DNA from: Streptomyces sp. HmicA12
Lineage (GTDB): Bacteria > Actinomycetota > Actinomycetes > Streptomycetales > Streptomycetaceae
Assembly: GCF_000373565.1 (NCBI RefSeq)
Contig: NZ_KB891798.1
Location: forward strand, 372,206-436,205
Length of the DNA stretch: 64,000 nucleotides
Reading direction: 5' to 3'
Shown in pieces: positions 50,392-58,448 of the stretch; the first letter of the stretch is position 1, and every line of letters starts with the position of its first letter. Under the pieces are notes generated by a model. The model was given only the letters and a program-made list of their open reading frames with translations. It had not been told where the DNA came from and ran no database searches. The position numbers and the translations under genes are program-made.

Positions 50392-51620
50392 CACGCGACG
50401 GGCAGTTCGAGCATGCCCTGAATGGTGTCGCCGGGTTTGAACGGGATCTCCTCGGCGGGTGCGGCGAGACGGAGCCCGGGGAAGCGCCGCAACAGGCTGC
50501 CGAGCGCGATGTCGAGCTCGGCGCGGGCCAGGTTCTGGCCCAGGCACTGGTGGATCCCGAAGCCGAACGCCAGGTGATGGCGCGCGCTGCGGTCCCAGTC
50601 GAGGCTCTCCGGCGCCGCGAAGGCGCCGTCGTCCCGGTTGATCAGCGACGTGGAGAACACGACACCCTCACCCGCCCGGATGGTCTCCCCGGCCACCTCG
50701 ATGTCCTCGACCGCGACCCGCAGCATCCCGTCCGCGATCGACAGGAACCGCAGCAACTCCTCCACCGCGTCGGCCGTCGTCGTCGCGCCCGAGCGGAGCG
50801 CCGCCAGCTGATCGGGGTGGCGCAGCAGCGTGAACGTACCGAGCGAGATCATGTTCGCCGTCGTCTCGTGGCCGGCCACGAGCAGGATGACCGCGAACGA
50901 GATCAGCTCGTCACGGTCCAGCGGGTCGCCGGGGGAGTCCCGGTGGATCAGCTCGTCGAGCAGCCCGTCGCCGGGATCGCGCCGTTTGCGGTCGATCAAT
51001 TCGCCGAGATACGCCTCCAGTTCGTCCCGCGCCCGCACGACGTCGTCCACCCCGGGGCCGCGCAGCAGCCGACGCGAGCACTCCTCGAAGAACGCGTGGT
51101 CGGCGTAGGGCACCCCGAGCAGCGCACAGATCACCATCGACGGCACCGGCAGCGCGAACGCCGAGACCAGCTCCGCCGGCGGGCCCTGCCGCTCCATCGC
51201 GTCGAGCAGCCCATCCACCGTCTCCTGGACGCGCGGGCGCAGCGCGGCGATCCGCTTCAGCGAGAAGCTGGGGATCAGCATCCGGCGCTGGGTGTTGTGC
51301 TCGGGGTCGTCGGCGCCCAGCAGCGCCACCCGCCGGTTCGTGACCTGCGCGAGCCGCTCGGTCGTCACCGGGAACCCGGACCGGTCGCGGACGCTGGACA
51401 GGCGGGAGTCGGCGAGCAGGTCACGGGCCAGGGTGTGCCCGGTGACGGCCCAGATCTCCCGGCCGTCGTAGAGGGTGACCCGGCCGAGCGGCCGGGCCTC
51501 GCGCAGCGGGGCGTAGGCGGTGGGCGGGTGGTAGGGGCAGCCTCTGTCCTGCGGGAAGGAGACCGGGGCGGTGGTGGGGTCCAGGTCCTGGCGGGCCGCT
51601 TCCGTGGGGGATTGCGTCAT
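50388..51620 (-). CDS. cytochrome P450, CYP105-like
   Basis: 410 residues from MTQSPTEAARQDLDPTTAPVSFPQDRGCPYHPP. The I-helix is LLVAGHETTANMISL with the acid-alcohol pair, the ExxR is EELLRF and the heme loop LAFGFGIHQCLGQ has ligand Cys359. The N-terminal PTTAPVSFPQDRGCPYHPP block is typical of CYP105. Members hydroxylate or dealkylate drugs, herbicides, macrolides and fatty acids. It forms a two-gene unit with the following ferredoxin. No tailoring substrate cluster is present, so a xenobiotic or broad substrate is likely. Confidence 0.9.
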   Translation of the reverse strand: MTQSPTEAARQDLDPTTAPVSFPQDRGCPYHPPTAYAPLREARPLGRVTLYDGREIWAVTGHTLARDLLADSRLSSVRDRSGFPVTTERLAQVTNRRVALLGADDPEHNTQRRMLIPSFSLKRIAALRPRVQETVDGLLDAMERQGPPAELVSAFALPVPSMVICALLGVPYADHAFFEECSRRLLRGPGVDDVVRARDELEAYLGELIDRKRRDPGDGLLDELIHRDSPGDPLDRDELISFAVILLVAGHETTANMISLGTFTLLRHPDQLAALRSGATTTADAVEELLRFLSIADGMLRVAVEDIEVAGETIRAGEGVVFSTSLINRDDGAFAAPESLDWDRSARHHLAFGFGIHQCLGQNLARAELDIALGSLLRRFPGLRLAAPAEEIPFKPGDTIQGMLELPVAW

Positions 51621-51885
51621 GAATCGGATCGCCTCGCAAGTGCTCGGTCGTACGCGCGGAGCGGGACGTTCCGCGCTCCCTCGTCATTGGATGCCCCAGA
51701 CACCTATAAGGGCCACGACAAGACCGGCCAGTTCGCACGGACGAGGTATCTGGCCGGAATGGACGGTCATGCTCCGGTCGCGCGCGGCGGAAATGTCTGA
51801 GAATGAGCTATGTGTCCGAGGTCACGGTCTCCGGGAGGGGCGGGTGGTGGGGAGCACGGTTGTTCGCTGTTAAACTTTGAACCAA

Positions 51886-51925
51886 GGCCCCGACCGTTCT
51901 CCCCCGTACGGTCGGGGTCCTTTTT
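51886..51925 (+). terminator. orphan intrinsic terminator upstream of the alcohol dehydrogenase gene
   Basis: CCCCGACCGT (51888-51897) pairs with ACGGTCGGGG (51908-51917) around a C-rich loop, with added G-C/G-U pairs, and is followed by TTTTT (51921-51925). This is a full rho-independent terminator, rare in this GC-rich window. No plus-strand gene lies upstream, so it would end a small RNA or a leader transcript. Confidence 0.75.
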
Positions 51926-51938
51926 ATGTCGTGACGCA

Positions 51939-51969
51939 TGTCCCATCGGGACACATGTCTCACTGGGAC
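51939..51969. promoter_or_regulatory. tandem GTCCC/GGGAC palindromes at the alcohol dehydrogenase promoter
   Basis: TGTCCCATCGGGACA (51939-51953) is a near-perfect palindrome, and TGTCTCACTGGGAC (from 51956) is a second, weaker copy 17 bases downstream, so the two lie on about the same helix face one and a half turns apart. They are about 60-85 bases upstream of the ADH start. A TetR-type repressor or an NtrC-type activator would use such sites; no regulator gene is adjacent. Confidence 0.5.
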
Positions 51970-52025
51970 GCGAGCGAGTTACGGTGGAGGGGCGGGGGCT
52001 CGCAGAGCGACAAAGGAGTCGAGTC

Positions 52026-53066
52026 ATGAAGGCACTGCAGTACCGGAGCGTCGGGGCAGCACCCGAGGTCGTCACCGTCCCCGATCCGGAGCCCGGCCCC
52101 GGGCAGGTCCTGCTGAAGGTCACCGCCGCGGGTGTCTGTCACTCCGACATCGCCGTGATGAGCTGGCCCGCCGAGGAGTTCCCGTACGAGCTTCCGCTGA
52201 CGCTCGGCCACGAGGGCGTGGGCACCGTCGCCGCCCTCGGCGCGGGTGTCACCGGCCTCTCCGTCGGCGACCCGGTCGCCGTCTACGGTCCGTGGGGCTG
52301 CGGCACCTGCGCCAACTGTGCGCAGGGCAAGGAGAACTACTGCCTGCGCGCCGATGAGCTCGGCATCCGCCCGCCCGGGCTCGGCGCCCCGGGGTCGATG
52401 GCCGAGTACATGATCGTCGACGACCCGCGTCACCTCGTGCCGATCGACGGTCTCGACCCCGTCGCCACCGTGCCGCTCACCGACGCCGGCCTCACCCCGT
52501 ACCACGCGATCAAGCGCTCGCTGCCCAAGCTGGTGCCGGGTTCCACCGCCGTGGTCATCGGCACCGGCGGCCTCGGCCACGTCGCGATCCAGCTGCTCCG
52601 CGCCATGACGGCCGCCCGGGTCGTCGCCCTCGACGTGACCGAGGAGAAGCTCGCCCTCGCTCGCACGGTGGGCGCCCACGAAGCTCTCCTTTCGGACAGC
52701 GAGGCCGCCGCGAAGGTGCGCGAGCTGACCGGCGGGCGCGGCGCCGAGGCCGTCTTCGACTTCGTCGGCGTCCAGCCCACCGTCGAGACCGCCGGAGCCG
52801 TCGCCGCGATCGAGGGCGACGTGACCATCGTCGGCATCGGCGGCGGCACGCTGCCCGTCGGCTTCGGGAAGACCAACTTCGAGGTCAGCGTCACGGCCCC
52901 GTACTGGGGGAGCCGCGGTGAGCTCATCGAGGTCCTCGACCTGGCGAGGGCCGGCGCCGTCTCCGTGCACACCGAGACGTTCACCCTCGACGAGGCGCCC
53001 CTCGCGTACGAGCGACTGCACGACGGCAAGATCAACGGCCGCGCGGTGATCCTGCCCAATGGCTGA
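52026..53066 (+). CDS. zinc-dependent alcohol dehydrogenase (MDR superfamily)
   Basis: 346 residues with an AGGAG site. Catalytic zinc ligands lie in GVCHSD (Cys38) and TLGHEGVG. The structural zinc lobe is CGTCANCAQGKENYC, all four Cys present. The coenzyme fold is VVIGTGGLGHVAIQLLRAM followed by ALDVTEEKL, and the Asp suggests NAD rather than NADP. It oxidises alcohols to aldehydes or ketones or the reverse. The operator pair upstream indicates substrate-controlled expression. It lies upstream of a P450 gene, but a 139-base gap with its own promoter elements argues against a simple operon. Confidence 0.92.
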   Translation: MKALQYRSVGAAPEVVTVPDPEPGPGQVLLKVTAAGVCHSDIAVMSWPAEEFPYELPLTLGHEGVGTVAALGAGVTGLSVGDPVAVYGPWGCGTCANCAQGKENYCLRADELGIRPPGLGAPGSMAEYMIVDDPRHLVPIDGLDPVATVPLTDAGLTPYHAIKRSLPKLVPGSTAVVIGTGGLGHVAIQLLRAMTAARVVALDVTEEKLALARTVGAHEALLSDSEAAAKVRELTGGRGAEAVFDFVGVQPTVETAGAVAAIEGDVTIVGIGGGTLPVGFGKTNFEVSVTAPYWGSRGELIEVLDLARAGAVSVHTETFTLDEAPLAYERLHDGKINGRAVILPNG

Positions 53067-53205
53067 CATCGGGCCCCGATCAAGGTCGGTTTTCGGCCAC
53101 AGAATGCGTGCAACATTCAACTGACGGCGTGGAGGGCACTGTTCCGGGTGACGGGTGATCAATAGCCTGAGGCTGACCGCCCGTTCACCCCATACAGGGA
53201 GCGCC

Positions 53206-54429
53206 ATGTCCACCGCGCAGATCCCCGACATCCTGTCGCCGGAGTTCGCCGCCGACCCCTACCCCGCCTACCGCGTCCTGCGTGAGTCGGCGCCCCTCCT
53301 CTGGCACGAGGCCACACAGAGCTGGATCGTGTCGCGGTACGCCGACGTGGAGCGTGTCTTCAAGGACAAGGCGGGGCAGTTCACCACCGACAACTACGAC
53401 TGGCAGCTGGAGCCCGTCCACGGCAAGACGATCCTCCAGCTCAGCGGCCGCGAGCACTCGGTGCGCCGTGCCCTGGTCGCCCCGGCCTTCCGCGGCAGCG
53501 ACCTCCAGGAGAAGTTCCTCCCGGTCATCGAGAGCAACTCCCGCGCGCTGATAGACCAGTTCCGCGCCACCGGCTCGGCCGACATCGTCAGCGACTACGC
53601 CACCCGCTTCCCGGTCAACGTCATCGCCGACATGCTCGGCCTCGACAAGGCCGACCACGCCCGCTTCCACGGCTGGTACACCGCCGTCATCGCCTTCCTC
53701 GGCAACCTGTCCGGGGACCAGGAGGTGACGGCGGCGGGGGAGCGGACCCGGGTCGAGTTCGCCGAGTACATGATCCCGATCATCCGGGCCCGCCGCGAGA
53801 ACCCCGGCGACGACCTGCTCTCCGCCCTGTGCGCCGCCGAGGTCGACGGCGTACGGATGAGCGACGAGGACATCAAGGCGTTCTGCAGCCTGCTGCTCGC
53901 GGCCGGCGGTGAGACCACCGACAAGGCGATCGCCAGCATCTTCGCCAACCTCCTGATGAACCCGGAGCAGCTGGCAGCCGTGCGCGAGGACCGCTCGCTC
54001 ATCGAGCGGGCCTTCGCCGAGACGCTGCGCCACACGCCCCCGGTCCACATGATCATGCGGCAGTCCGCCGTCGACGTGGAGCTGAGCGGTGGCACCGTCC
54101 CCGCCGGAGCCACCGTCACCTGCCTCATCGGCGCCGCCAACCGCGACGAGGACCGCTACCGGAACCCCGACCGCTTCGACCTCTTCCGCGACGACCTCAC
54201 CTCGACCAAGGCGTTCTCCGCCGCCGCCGACCACCTCGCCTTCGCGCTCGGCCGGCACTTCTGCGTGGGCGCCCTGCTCGCCAAGGCGGAGGTCGAGATC
54301 GGCGTGAACCAGCTGCTCGACGCGATGCCCGACCTGCGCCTCGCCGACGGCTTCGACCCGGTCGAGCAGGGCGTGTTCACCCGCGGCCCGCAGTCGTTGC
54401 CGGTGCGCTTCACCCCGGTCGCCTCCTGA
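53206..54429 (+). CDS. cytochrome P450
   Basis: 407 residues from MSTAQIPDILSPEFAADPYPAYRVLRES, with GGGAG six bases upstream. The I-helix is LLLAAGGETTDKAIA, the ExxR region FAETLRH and the heme loop LAFALGRHFCVGA with ligand Cys353. The substrate class is unknown. It is followed by the trpS attenuator with only 39 bases between its stop and the leader peptide, and it lies close to the conservon with its own P450, but points the opposite way. Confidence 0.88.
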   Translation: MSTAQIPDILSPEFAADPYPAYRVLRESAPLLWHEATQSWIVSRYADVERVFKDKAGQFTTDNYDWQLEPVHGKTILQLSGREHSVRRALVAPAFRGSDLQEKFLPVIESNSRALIDQFRATGSADIVSDYATRFPVNVIADMLGLDKADHARFHGWYTAVIAFLGNLSGDQEVTAAGERTRVEFAEYMIPIIRARRENPGDDLLSALCAAEVDGVRMSDEDIKAFCSLLLAAGGETTDKAIASIFANLLMNPEQLAAVREDRSLIERAFAETLRHTPPVHMIMRQSAVDVELSGGTVPAGATVTCLIGAANRDEDRYRNPDRFDLFRDDLTSTKAFSAAADHLAFALGRHFCVGALLAKAEVEIGVNQLLDAMPDLRLADGFDPVEQGVFTRGPQSLPVRFTPVAS

Positions 54430-54468
54430 CCCCTCCTGGTCGGGGAGCCCGGTGCTAACCTCGTACAC

Positions 54469-54510
54469 ATGCTTCGTTCCACGTGTCTGAACTGGTGGCG
54501 CCTCACTTAG
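54469..54510 (+). CDS. trp leader peptide with tandem Trp codons
   Basis: A 13-residue reading frame, MLRSTCLNWWRLT, with two adjacent TGG codons at 54493-54498. A TAACCT -10-like box (54456-54461) would place transcription start at or just before the ATG, so the leader may be leaderless. It ends immediately before the attenuator stems. Ribosome stalling at the Trp codons would read the charge state of tRNA-Trp. It is too short for standard gene finders. Confidence 0.85.
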   Translation: MLRSTCLNWWRLT

Positions 54511-54558
54511 AGGCGGCCACAGTCATGCACGAACAAGGGCCGTCCCCGGACGGCCCTT
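54495..54558 (+). promoter_or_regulatory. ribosome-mediated trp attenuator controlling trpS
   Basis: Alternative pairings can be read directly. Region 1 (GTGGCGCCTC, over the Trp codons) pairs with region 2 (GAGGCGGCCAC) with one bulged G. Region 2 (GGCGGCC, 54512-54518) can instead pair with region 3 (GGCCGTC, 54538-54544). Region 3 and 4 form the terminator stem AAGGGCCGTCC/GGACGGCCCTT (54535-54558), followed by CTTGCTTCC. Low Trp-tRNA stalls the ribosome on region 1 and frees 2:3, so trpS is read. The same mechanism has been reported for the auxiliary trpRS1 of S. coelicolor. Confidence 0.87.
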
Positions 54559-54621
54559 CTTGCTTCCCTCCCGCGGAGGTCATGCCGTCCCGAGGACGCC
54601 CGTGACCCGCAGGGAGACCTC

Positions 54622-55707
54622 ATGAGCATCACCGTCGAGACGACCACCACCGACGCCCTCGGCACCTCCGCCGCACAGGCCCGCAGCGCCGAACTGGAGC
54701 GGCTGATCCGCGAGGACCCCGGGCGGTTCCGGGTCCTGACCGGCGACCGGCCGACCGGGCGGCTGCACCTCGGCCACTACTTCGGCACACTCCACAACCG
54801 CGTCAGACTCCAGGACCTCGGCGTCGAGACCTTCGTCCTCGTCCCCGACTACCAGGTCCTCACCGACCGCGACGTCGCCGAGAACCTCAAGGAGTACGTC
54901 GAGGACCTCGTCCTGGACTACCTCGCCATCGGCATCGACCCGGACCGGTCCACGATCTTCGCGCACAGCGCCGTGCCCGCCCTCAACCAGCTGCTGCTGC
55001 CGTTCCTCAGCCTGGTCTCCGTCGCCGAGCTGAACCGCAACCCGACCGTGAAGGACGAGATCGCGCACTCCCGGCAGTCGGCCGTCAGCGGCCTGATGCT
55101 CACCTACCCCGTCCACCAGGCCGCCGACATCCTCTCCGTGAAGGCCAACCTGGTGCCCGTCGGCCAGGACCAGCTGCCCCACCTGGAGATCACCCGCACT
55201 GTCGCCCGCCGCTTCAACGACCGCTACGGGCACGGCACCCCGGTCTTCCCGCGGCCCGAGGCGCTGCTCTCCGACGCGCCGCTGCTGCTCGGCACCGACG
55301 GCACGAAGATGAGCAAGAGCCGCGGAAACGCCATCGCCCTGTCCGCCGACGCCGACGAGACCGCCCGCCTGTTGCGCGGCGCGAAGACGGACACCGCGCG
55401 CCGCATCACCTACGAGCCCGCGACCCGACCCGAGGTCTCCTCCCTGGTGCTGCTCGCCGCCCTGTGCGAGGGCGCCGACCCCCGGCAGGTGGCCGACGAG
55501 ATCGGCGACGGCGGAGGCGCCGCCCTCAAGCGACGCGTCACCGACGCCGTGAACACGTACCTGGCACCGATCCGGGCCCGCCGCGCCGCCTACGCGCAGG
55601 ACCGGCAGGCGGTCAGGGACGTGCTGCGGGCAGGGAACGAGCGGGCCGGCGCCCTCGCGGAGCAGACCCTCGACGACGTACGGGCCGCCATGCGCACCGA
55701 CTACTGA
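54622..55707 (+). CDS. trpS: tryptophanyl-tRNA synthetase, auxiliary (attenuator-controlled) type
   Basis: 361 residues with GGGAG five bases upstream. The class I signatures are HLGH (H49-H52, in GRLHLGHYFG) and KMSKS (K229-S233). The middle has SGLMLTYPVHQAADILSVKANLVPVGQDQLPHLEITR, the tryptophan and ATP site. It charges tRNA-Trp. Streptomyces often carry two TrpRS genes; the one with an attenuator is, in S. coelicolor, inducible and resistant to the inhibitor indolmycin. That this copy is resistant is inference from the regulatory region. It ends 22 bases before the convergent conservon P450. Confidence 0.94.
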   Translation: MSITVETTTTDALGTSAAQARSAELERLIREDPGRFRVLTGDRPTGRLHLGHYFGTLHNRVRLQDLGVETFVLVPDYQVLTDRDVAENLKEYVEDLVLDYLAIGIDPDRSTIFAHSAVPALNQLLLPFLSLVSVAELNRNPTVKDEIAHSRQSAVSGLMLTYPVHQAADILSVKANLVPVGQDQLPHLEITRTVARRFNDRYGHGTPVFPRPEALLSDAPLLLGTDGTKMSKSRGNAIALSADADETARLLRGAKTDTARRITYEPATRPEVSSLVLLAALCEGADPRQVADEIGDGGGAALKRRVTDAVNTYLAPIRARRAAYAQDRQAVRDVLRAGNERAGALAEQTLDDVRAAMRTDY

Positions 55708-55729
55708 GGAGCCCCGGGCGGGGGCCGTC

Positions 55730-56971
55730 TCACTGCACGACGGGCGTGAAGCTCACCGGCAGTGAGGTCAGCCCCCGCATCCAGATCGACGGTCGCCACG
55801 TCAGCTCCCCCGGCTCGACCGCGAGGACGATGTCCGGCAGCCGGTCCAACAGCGTCTCCACCGCCGTGCGCGCGATGACGTCGGCGAGCAGCGGTGCCGG
55901 GTAGGGGCAGCGGTGCTCGCCGTTGCTGAACGACAGGTGCGCCGCGTTCTCCGCGCCGACATGGCCCTCCGGCCAGATCTGCGGGTCCGAGTTCGCGGCG
56001 GCGAGGCCCAGGACGAGACAGTCGCCCGCGCGGATCTGCCGGCCACCGAGCTGGGTGTCGCGCACCGCCCAGCGGCCGATGAAGTTCTGCGTCGGGGTGT
56101 CCAGCCACAGCACCTCGTTCAGCGCCTCGCCGACGCTCAGCCGGCCGCCCGAGACGTTGATCGCGAAGCGTTCGTCGGTCAGCAGGAGCCGGAGCGTGTT
56201 GCAGATCCAGTTCGCGGTCGGCTGCTGGGCCGCCGCTATCACCGAGATCAGGTCCTGCACGATCTCCTCGTCGGTCAGCCCCGCCGGGTCCAGGATCATG
56301 CGGGACGTGACGTCGGCGCCCGGCCGCTCCCGCTTCTCCTTCACCAGGCGCTGGATGCGCTCGCCGACGCGGACGTACGCCGCCACCGGGTCGTCGCCCT
56401 CGTGCGCGTCCAGGGAGATCCGCAGATCGTCCACCAGATCCTGGGTCTCGTCGGCGAGTTGCGGCATCCCGCACATCTGCACCGCGGCCCGCATCGCCAG
56501 CGCGTGCGCGTACGCGGACATCAGCTCGGCCTGCCCGCTGCCCGCGAACGACGAGATCAACCGGTCGGCGATCTGCGCGCTGTCCCGGGCCAGCTCGAAC
56601 TGGTCGACCTGCTCCAGGGCGTGCGTGATCACCCCCGCCCGGCGCCGGTGCTCCTCGCCCTCGGTGAACAGCACCGACGGCTGGTACCCGACGAACGGCA
56701 TCAGCGGCCAGTCGGCCGGGATGTTCTCCCACTGGTTCCAGCGCCGCGAGTCCCGGGCGAACAGCTCGTCGTGCGCGGTGACATAGCCGACCTCGGCGTA
56801 GCCGAGCACCAGCCACGCGGGCACGTCCCCGTCGAGCAGCACCGGCGCGACCGGGCCGTGCTCCGAGCGCAGCGCCCGGTACAGCTGCGACGGCGCCTGC
56901 TGGTACTCCAGGCCGCTCAGCGGGAGCGCGCCCGGGTGCGCCGGGGATCCCGGGGTCCTGTGGTCCGTCAC
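55730..56971 (-). CDS. conservon cytochrome P450 (CvnE type)
   Basis: 413 residues from a GTG overlapping the cvnD stop. The heme loop is LSFSNGEHRCPYPAP with Cys355, and ExxR is the EALNEVLW-type region. The I-helix reads SVIAAAQQPTANWICN, so the usual acid-alcohol pair (G-x-[DE]-T) is replaced by Gln-Pro-Thr. Oxygen activation may therefore be unusual or lost, which suits a signalling rather than a catalytic role. Some conservons end with P450 genes, for example the rarE gene of S. coelicolor cvn9. Confidence 0.88.
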   Translation of the reverse strand: MTDHRTPGSPAHPGALPLSGLEYQQAPSQLYRALRSEHGPVAPVLLDGDVPAWLVLGYAEVGYVTAHDELFARDSRRWNQWENIPADWPLMPFVGYQPSVLFTEGEEHRRRAGVITHALEQVDQFELARDSAQIADRLISSFAGSGQAELMSAYAHALAMRAAVQMCGMPQLADETQDLVDDLRISLDAHEGDDPVAAYVRVGERIQRLVKEKRERPGADVTSRMILDPAGLTDEEIVQDLISVIAAAQQPTANWICNTLRLLLTDERFAINVSGGRLSVGEALNEVLWLDTPTQNFIGRWAVRDTQLGGRQIRAGDCLVLGLAAANSDPQIWPEGHVGAENAAHLSFSNGEHRCPYPAPLLADVIARTAVETLLDRLPDIVLAVEPGELTWRPSIWMRGLTSLPVSFTPVVQ

Positions 56972-57585
56972 GGTGTCGTCTCCTGGGCCATGGCGAGGTC
57001 GTAGAGGTGATCCACGAGGGTGATCAGCACGTCCTTGCCGGAGGACCTGACGCGGGCGTCGCAGTCGACCATCGGCACGTGCGCGGGCAGCGCGAGCGCC
57101 TGCCGTATCTCGTCGAGGGAGTAGCGCACCGGCTCGTCGTCGAACCGGTTGATCGCCACGACGAACGGCGTGCCGTGGTGCTCCAGCCGGTCGATCGCGT
57201 ACCAGGAGTCGTCCATGCGACGGGTGTCGACGAGGACGACGGCGCCGAGCGTCCCGGAGAACAGCCGGTCCCACAGGAACCAGAACCGCTCCTGGCCGGG
57301 AGCGCCGAACAAGTACAGGACCATCCGGTCGTTGAGGCTGATGCGGCCGAAGTCGAAGGCGACGGTGGTCGTCGTCTTCTCCGCCACCGCCGACGTCTCG
57401 TCGACGCCCACGCCGGCCTGCGTCATCACCTCTTCGGTGTTGAGCGGGCGGATCTCGCTGACCGAGCGGACGAGCGTGGTCTTGCCGACCCCGAACCCGC
57501 CCACCACGACGATCTTCAGGCCGGTGTCCGCCGAGGCGCCGAGCGGTGTGCGCTGTGCGGGCAGCTCAGAGGTTGCGGAGCCCAT
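56968..57585 (-). CDS. cvnD: conservon GTPase (CvnD)
   Basis: 205 residues. Walker A is G29-G-F-G-V-G-K35-T-T; the G3 box is GAPGQERF, so the canonical Asp of DxxG is replaced by Ala; the G4 box is NRFD in place of NKxD. The effector loop includes TTTTVAFDFGRI. In conservons this Ras-like protein acts downstream of the membrane kinase and the roadblock protein. It overlaps cvnC by 20 bases and the P450 gene by 4, a tight operon. Confidence 0.93.
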   Translation of the reverse strand: MGSATSELPAQRTPLGASADTGLKIVVVGGFGVGKTTLVRSVSEIRPLNTEEVMTQAGVGVDETSAVAEKTTTTVAFDFGRISLNDRMVLYLFGAPGQERFWFLWDRLFSGTLGAVVLVDTRRMDDSWYAIDRLEHHGTPFVVAINRFDDEPVRYSLDEIRQALALPAHVPMVDCDARVRSSGKDVLITLVDHLYDLAMAQETTP

Positions 57586-57925
57586 GGAGCACCTCCTTGA
57601 GAAGGGCGGAATCGGGGAGCGCGGCCACGGACTCGGCCGCGCGCGGATGCCGGGCGGTGATCTTGCCGCCCGCCAGCAGGTCGCCGAGCAGGATGCGCAC
57701 GACCGTGATGGGCAGCCGCAGTTCGGCGGCGATCTCCACCAGCGCCGTCGGCTGTCGGCACAGTTCGAGGATGCGTACGTGCTCGGACTGCATTCCCGCG
57801 ACCGGCTCGCACTCGCTCACCACCAGGGTCACCAGGTCGAAGGCGGCGTCGTCGGCGCGGCTGCGGCCCCCCGTGACCGTGTAGAGCCGGTCCGGGGCGC
57901 CGGTGTCCACCGGCCGCCGGGTCAC
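57566..57925 (-). CDS. cvnC: conservon DUF742 protein (CvnC)
   Basis: 119 residues from a GTG overlapping the cvnB stop. It carries the DUF742 winged-helix-like fold: RLYTVTGGRS near the start, SEHVRILELCRQPTALVEIAAELRLPITVVRILLGDLLAGG in the middle and a short C-terminal tail PDSALLKEVLHGLRNL. In known conservons this protein bridges the kinase, roadblock and GTPase. Its DNA-binding-like motif makes a regulatory role possible. Confidence 0.92.
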   Translation of the reverse strand: MTRRPVDTGAPDRLYTVTGGRSRADDAAFDLVTLVVSECEPVAGMQSEHVRILELCRQPTALVEIAAELRLPITVVRILLGDLLAGGKITARHPRAAESVAALPDSALLKEVLHGLRNL

Positions 57926-58341
57926 TGGGCGCCGCCTCCCGCGGAGCCCTCGCGCGGCGCGGCCCGCAGATGCTCCCCGATCTGCTCCACCAGTTGCGTC
58001 ATCTGATGGCCCACGACCCCCGGATCGGCGTCCTCGTCCGCGACGACCGCCAAGTGCGCGCCGTCGCCGGCGTCCACGATGAACAGGAGGCCGCCGTGGA
58101 ACTCCGTCATCGAGTGCCGTACGCCGCCGCTGCCGTTGCCGAACTCCATGGACGCACCCTGCGCGAGCGCCTGGATGCCGGAGCAGATCGCCGAGAGCTG
58201 GTCGGCCTGGTCGAGCGTCAGGTGCTCGCTCCAGCACAGCTTGAGCCCGTCCCGCGACAGGACGAGGGCGTACCGGGTGCCCGGCGTGCGCTCCAGAAGG
58301 CTCTCCAGGAGCCAGGTCAGGCTGGTGTCAGTGGTCTGCAT
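57922..58341 (-). CDS. cvnB: conservon roadblock/LC7 protein (CvnB)
   Basis: 139 residues from MQTTDTSLTWLLESLLERTPGTRYALVLSRDGLKLC. A GTG 19 codons upstream is also in frame, but the chosen ATG gives the usual length. The roadblock fold is seen in ADQLSAICSGIQALAQGASMEFGNGSGGVRHSMTEFHGGLLFIVDAGDGAHLAVVADEDAD. Roadblock proteins act as platforms or activators of small GTPases, here CvnD. It lies 107 bases downstream of cvnA. Confidence 0.92.
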   Translation of the reverse strand: MQTTDTSLTWLLESLLERTPGTRYALVLSRDGLKLCWSEHLTLDQADQLSAICSGIQALAQGASMEFGNGSGGVRHSMTEFHGGLLFIVDAGDGAHLAVVADEDADPGVVGHQMTQLVEQIGEHLRAAPREGSAGGGAQ

Positions 58342-58448
58342 GGCGGGGTCGGGCCGGTCCTCCGCGGTACGGAGCACCGCCCGTGCCTCCAATCTCACGG
58401 TGTCGAGCGGGGGTTGAGAGGGGGGAGGGACTGGTCGGGCGTCGCGGG

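Larger units (their letters stand above)
51621..52025. other. divergent P450/alcohol dehydrogenase intergenic region
   Basis: 405 bases without a supported gene. It holds an orphan intrinsic terminator (51886-51925) and tandem palindromes (51939-51969) next to the ADH start, plus a ribosome site AGGAG at 52015-52019. A small transcript ending at the terminator is possible, but no clear promoter was identified. Confidence 0.5.

Noticed and set aside
50182..54429. P450, ferredoxin, alcohol dehydrogenase and second P450 as a biosynthetic gene cluster
   Set aside because: No core synthase, terpene cyclase, transporter or pathway regulator is present, and the genes are in separate transcription units.
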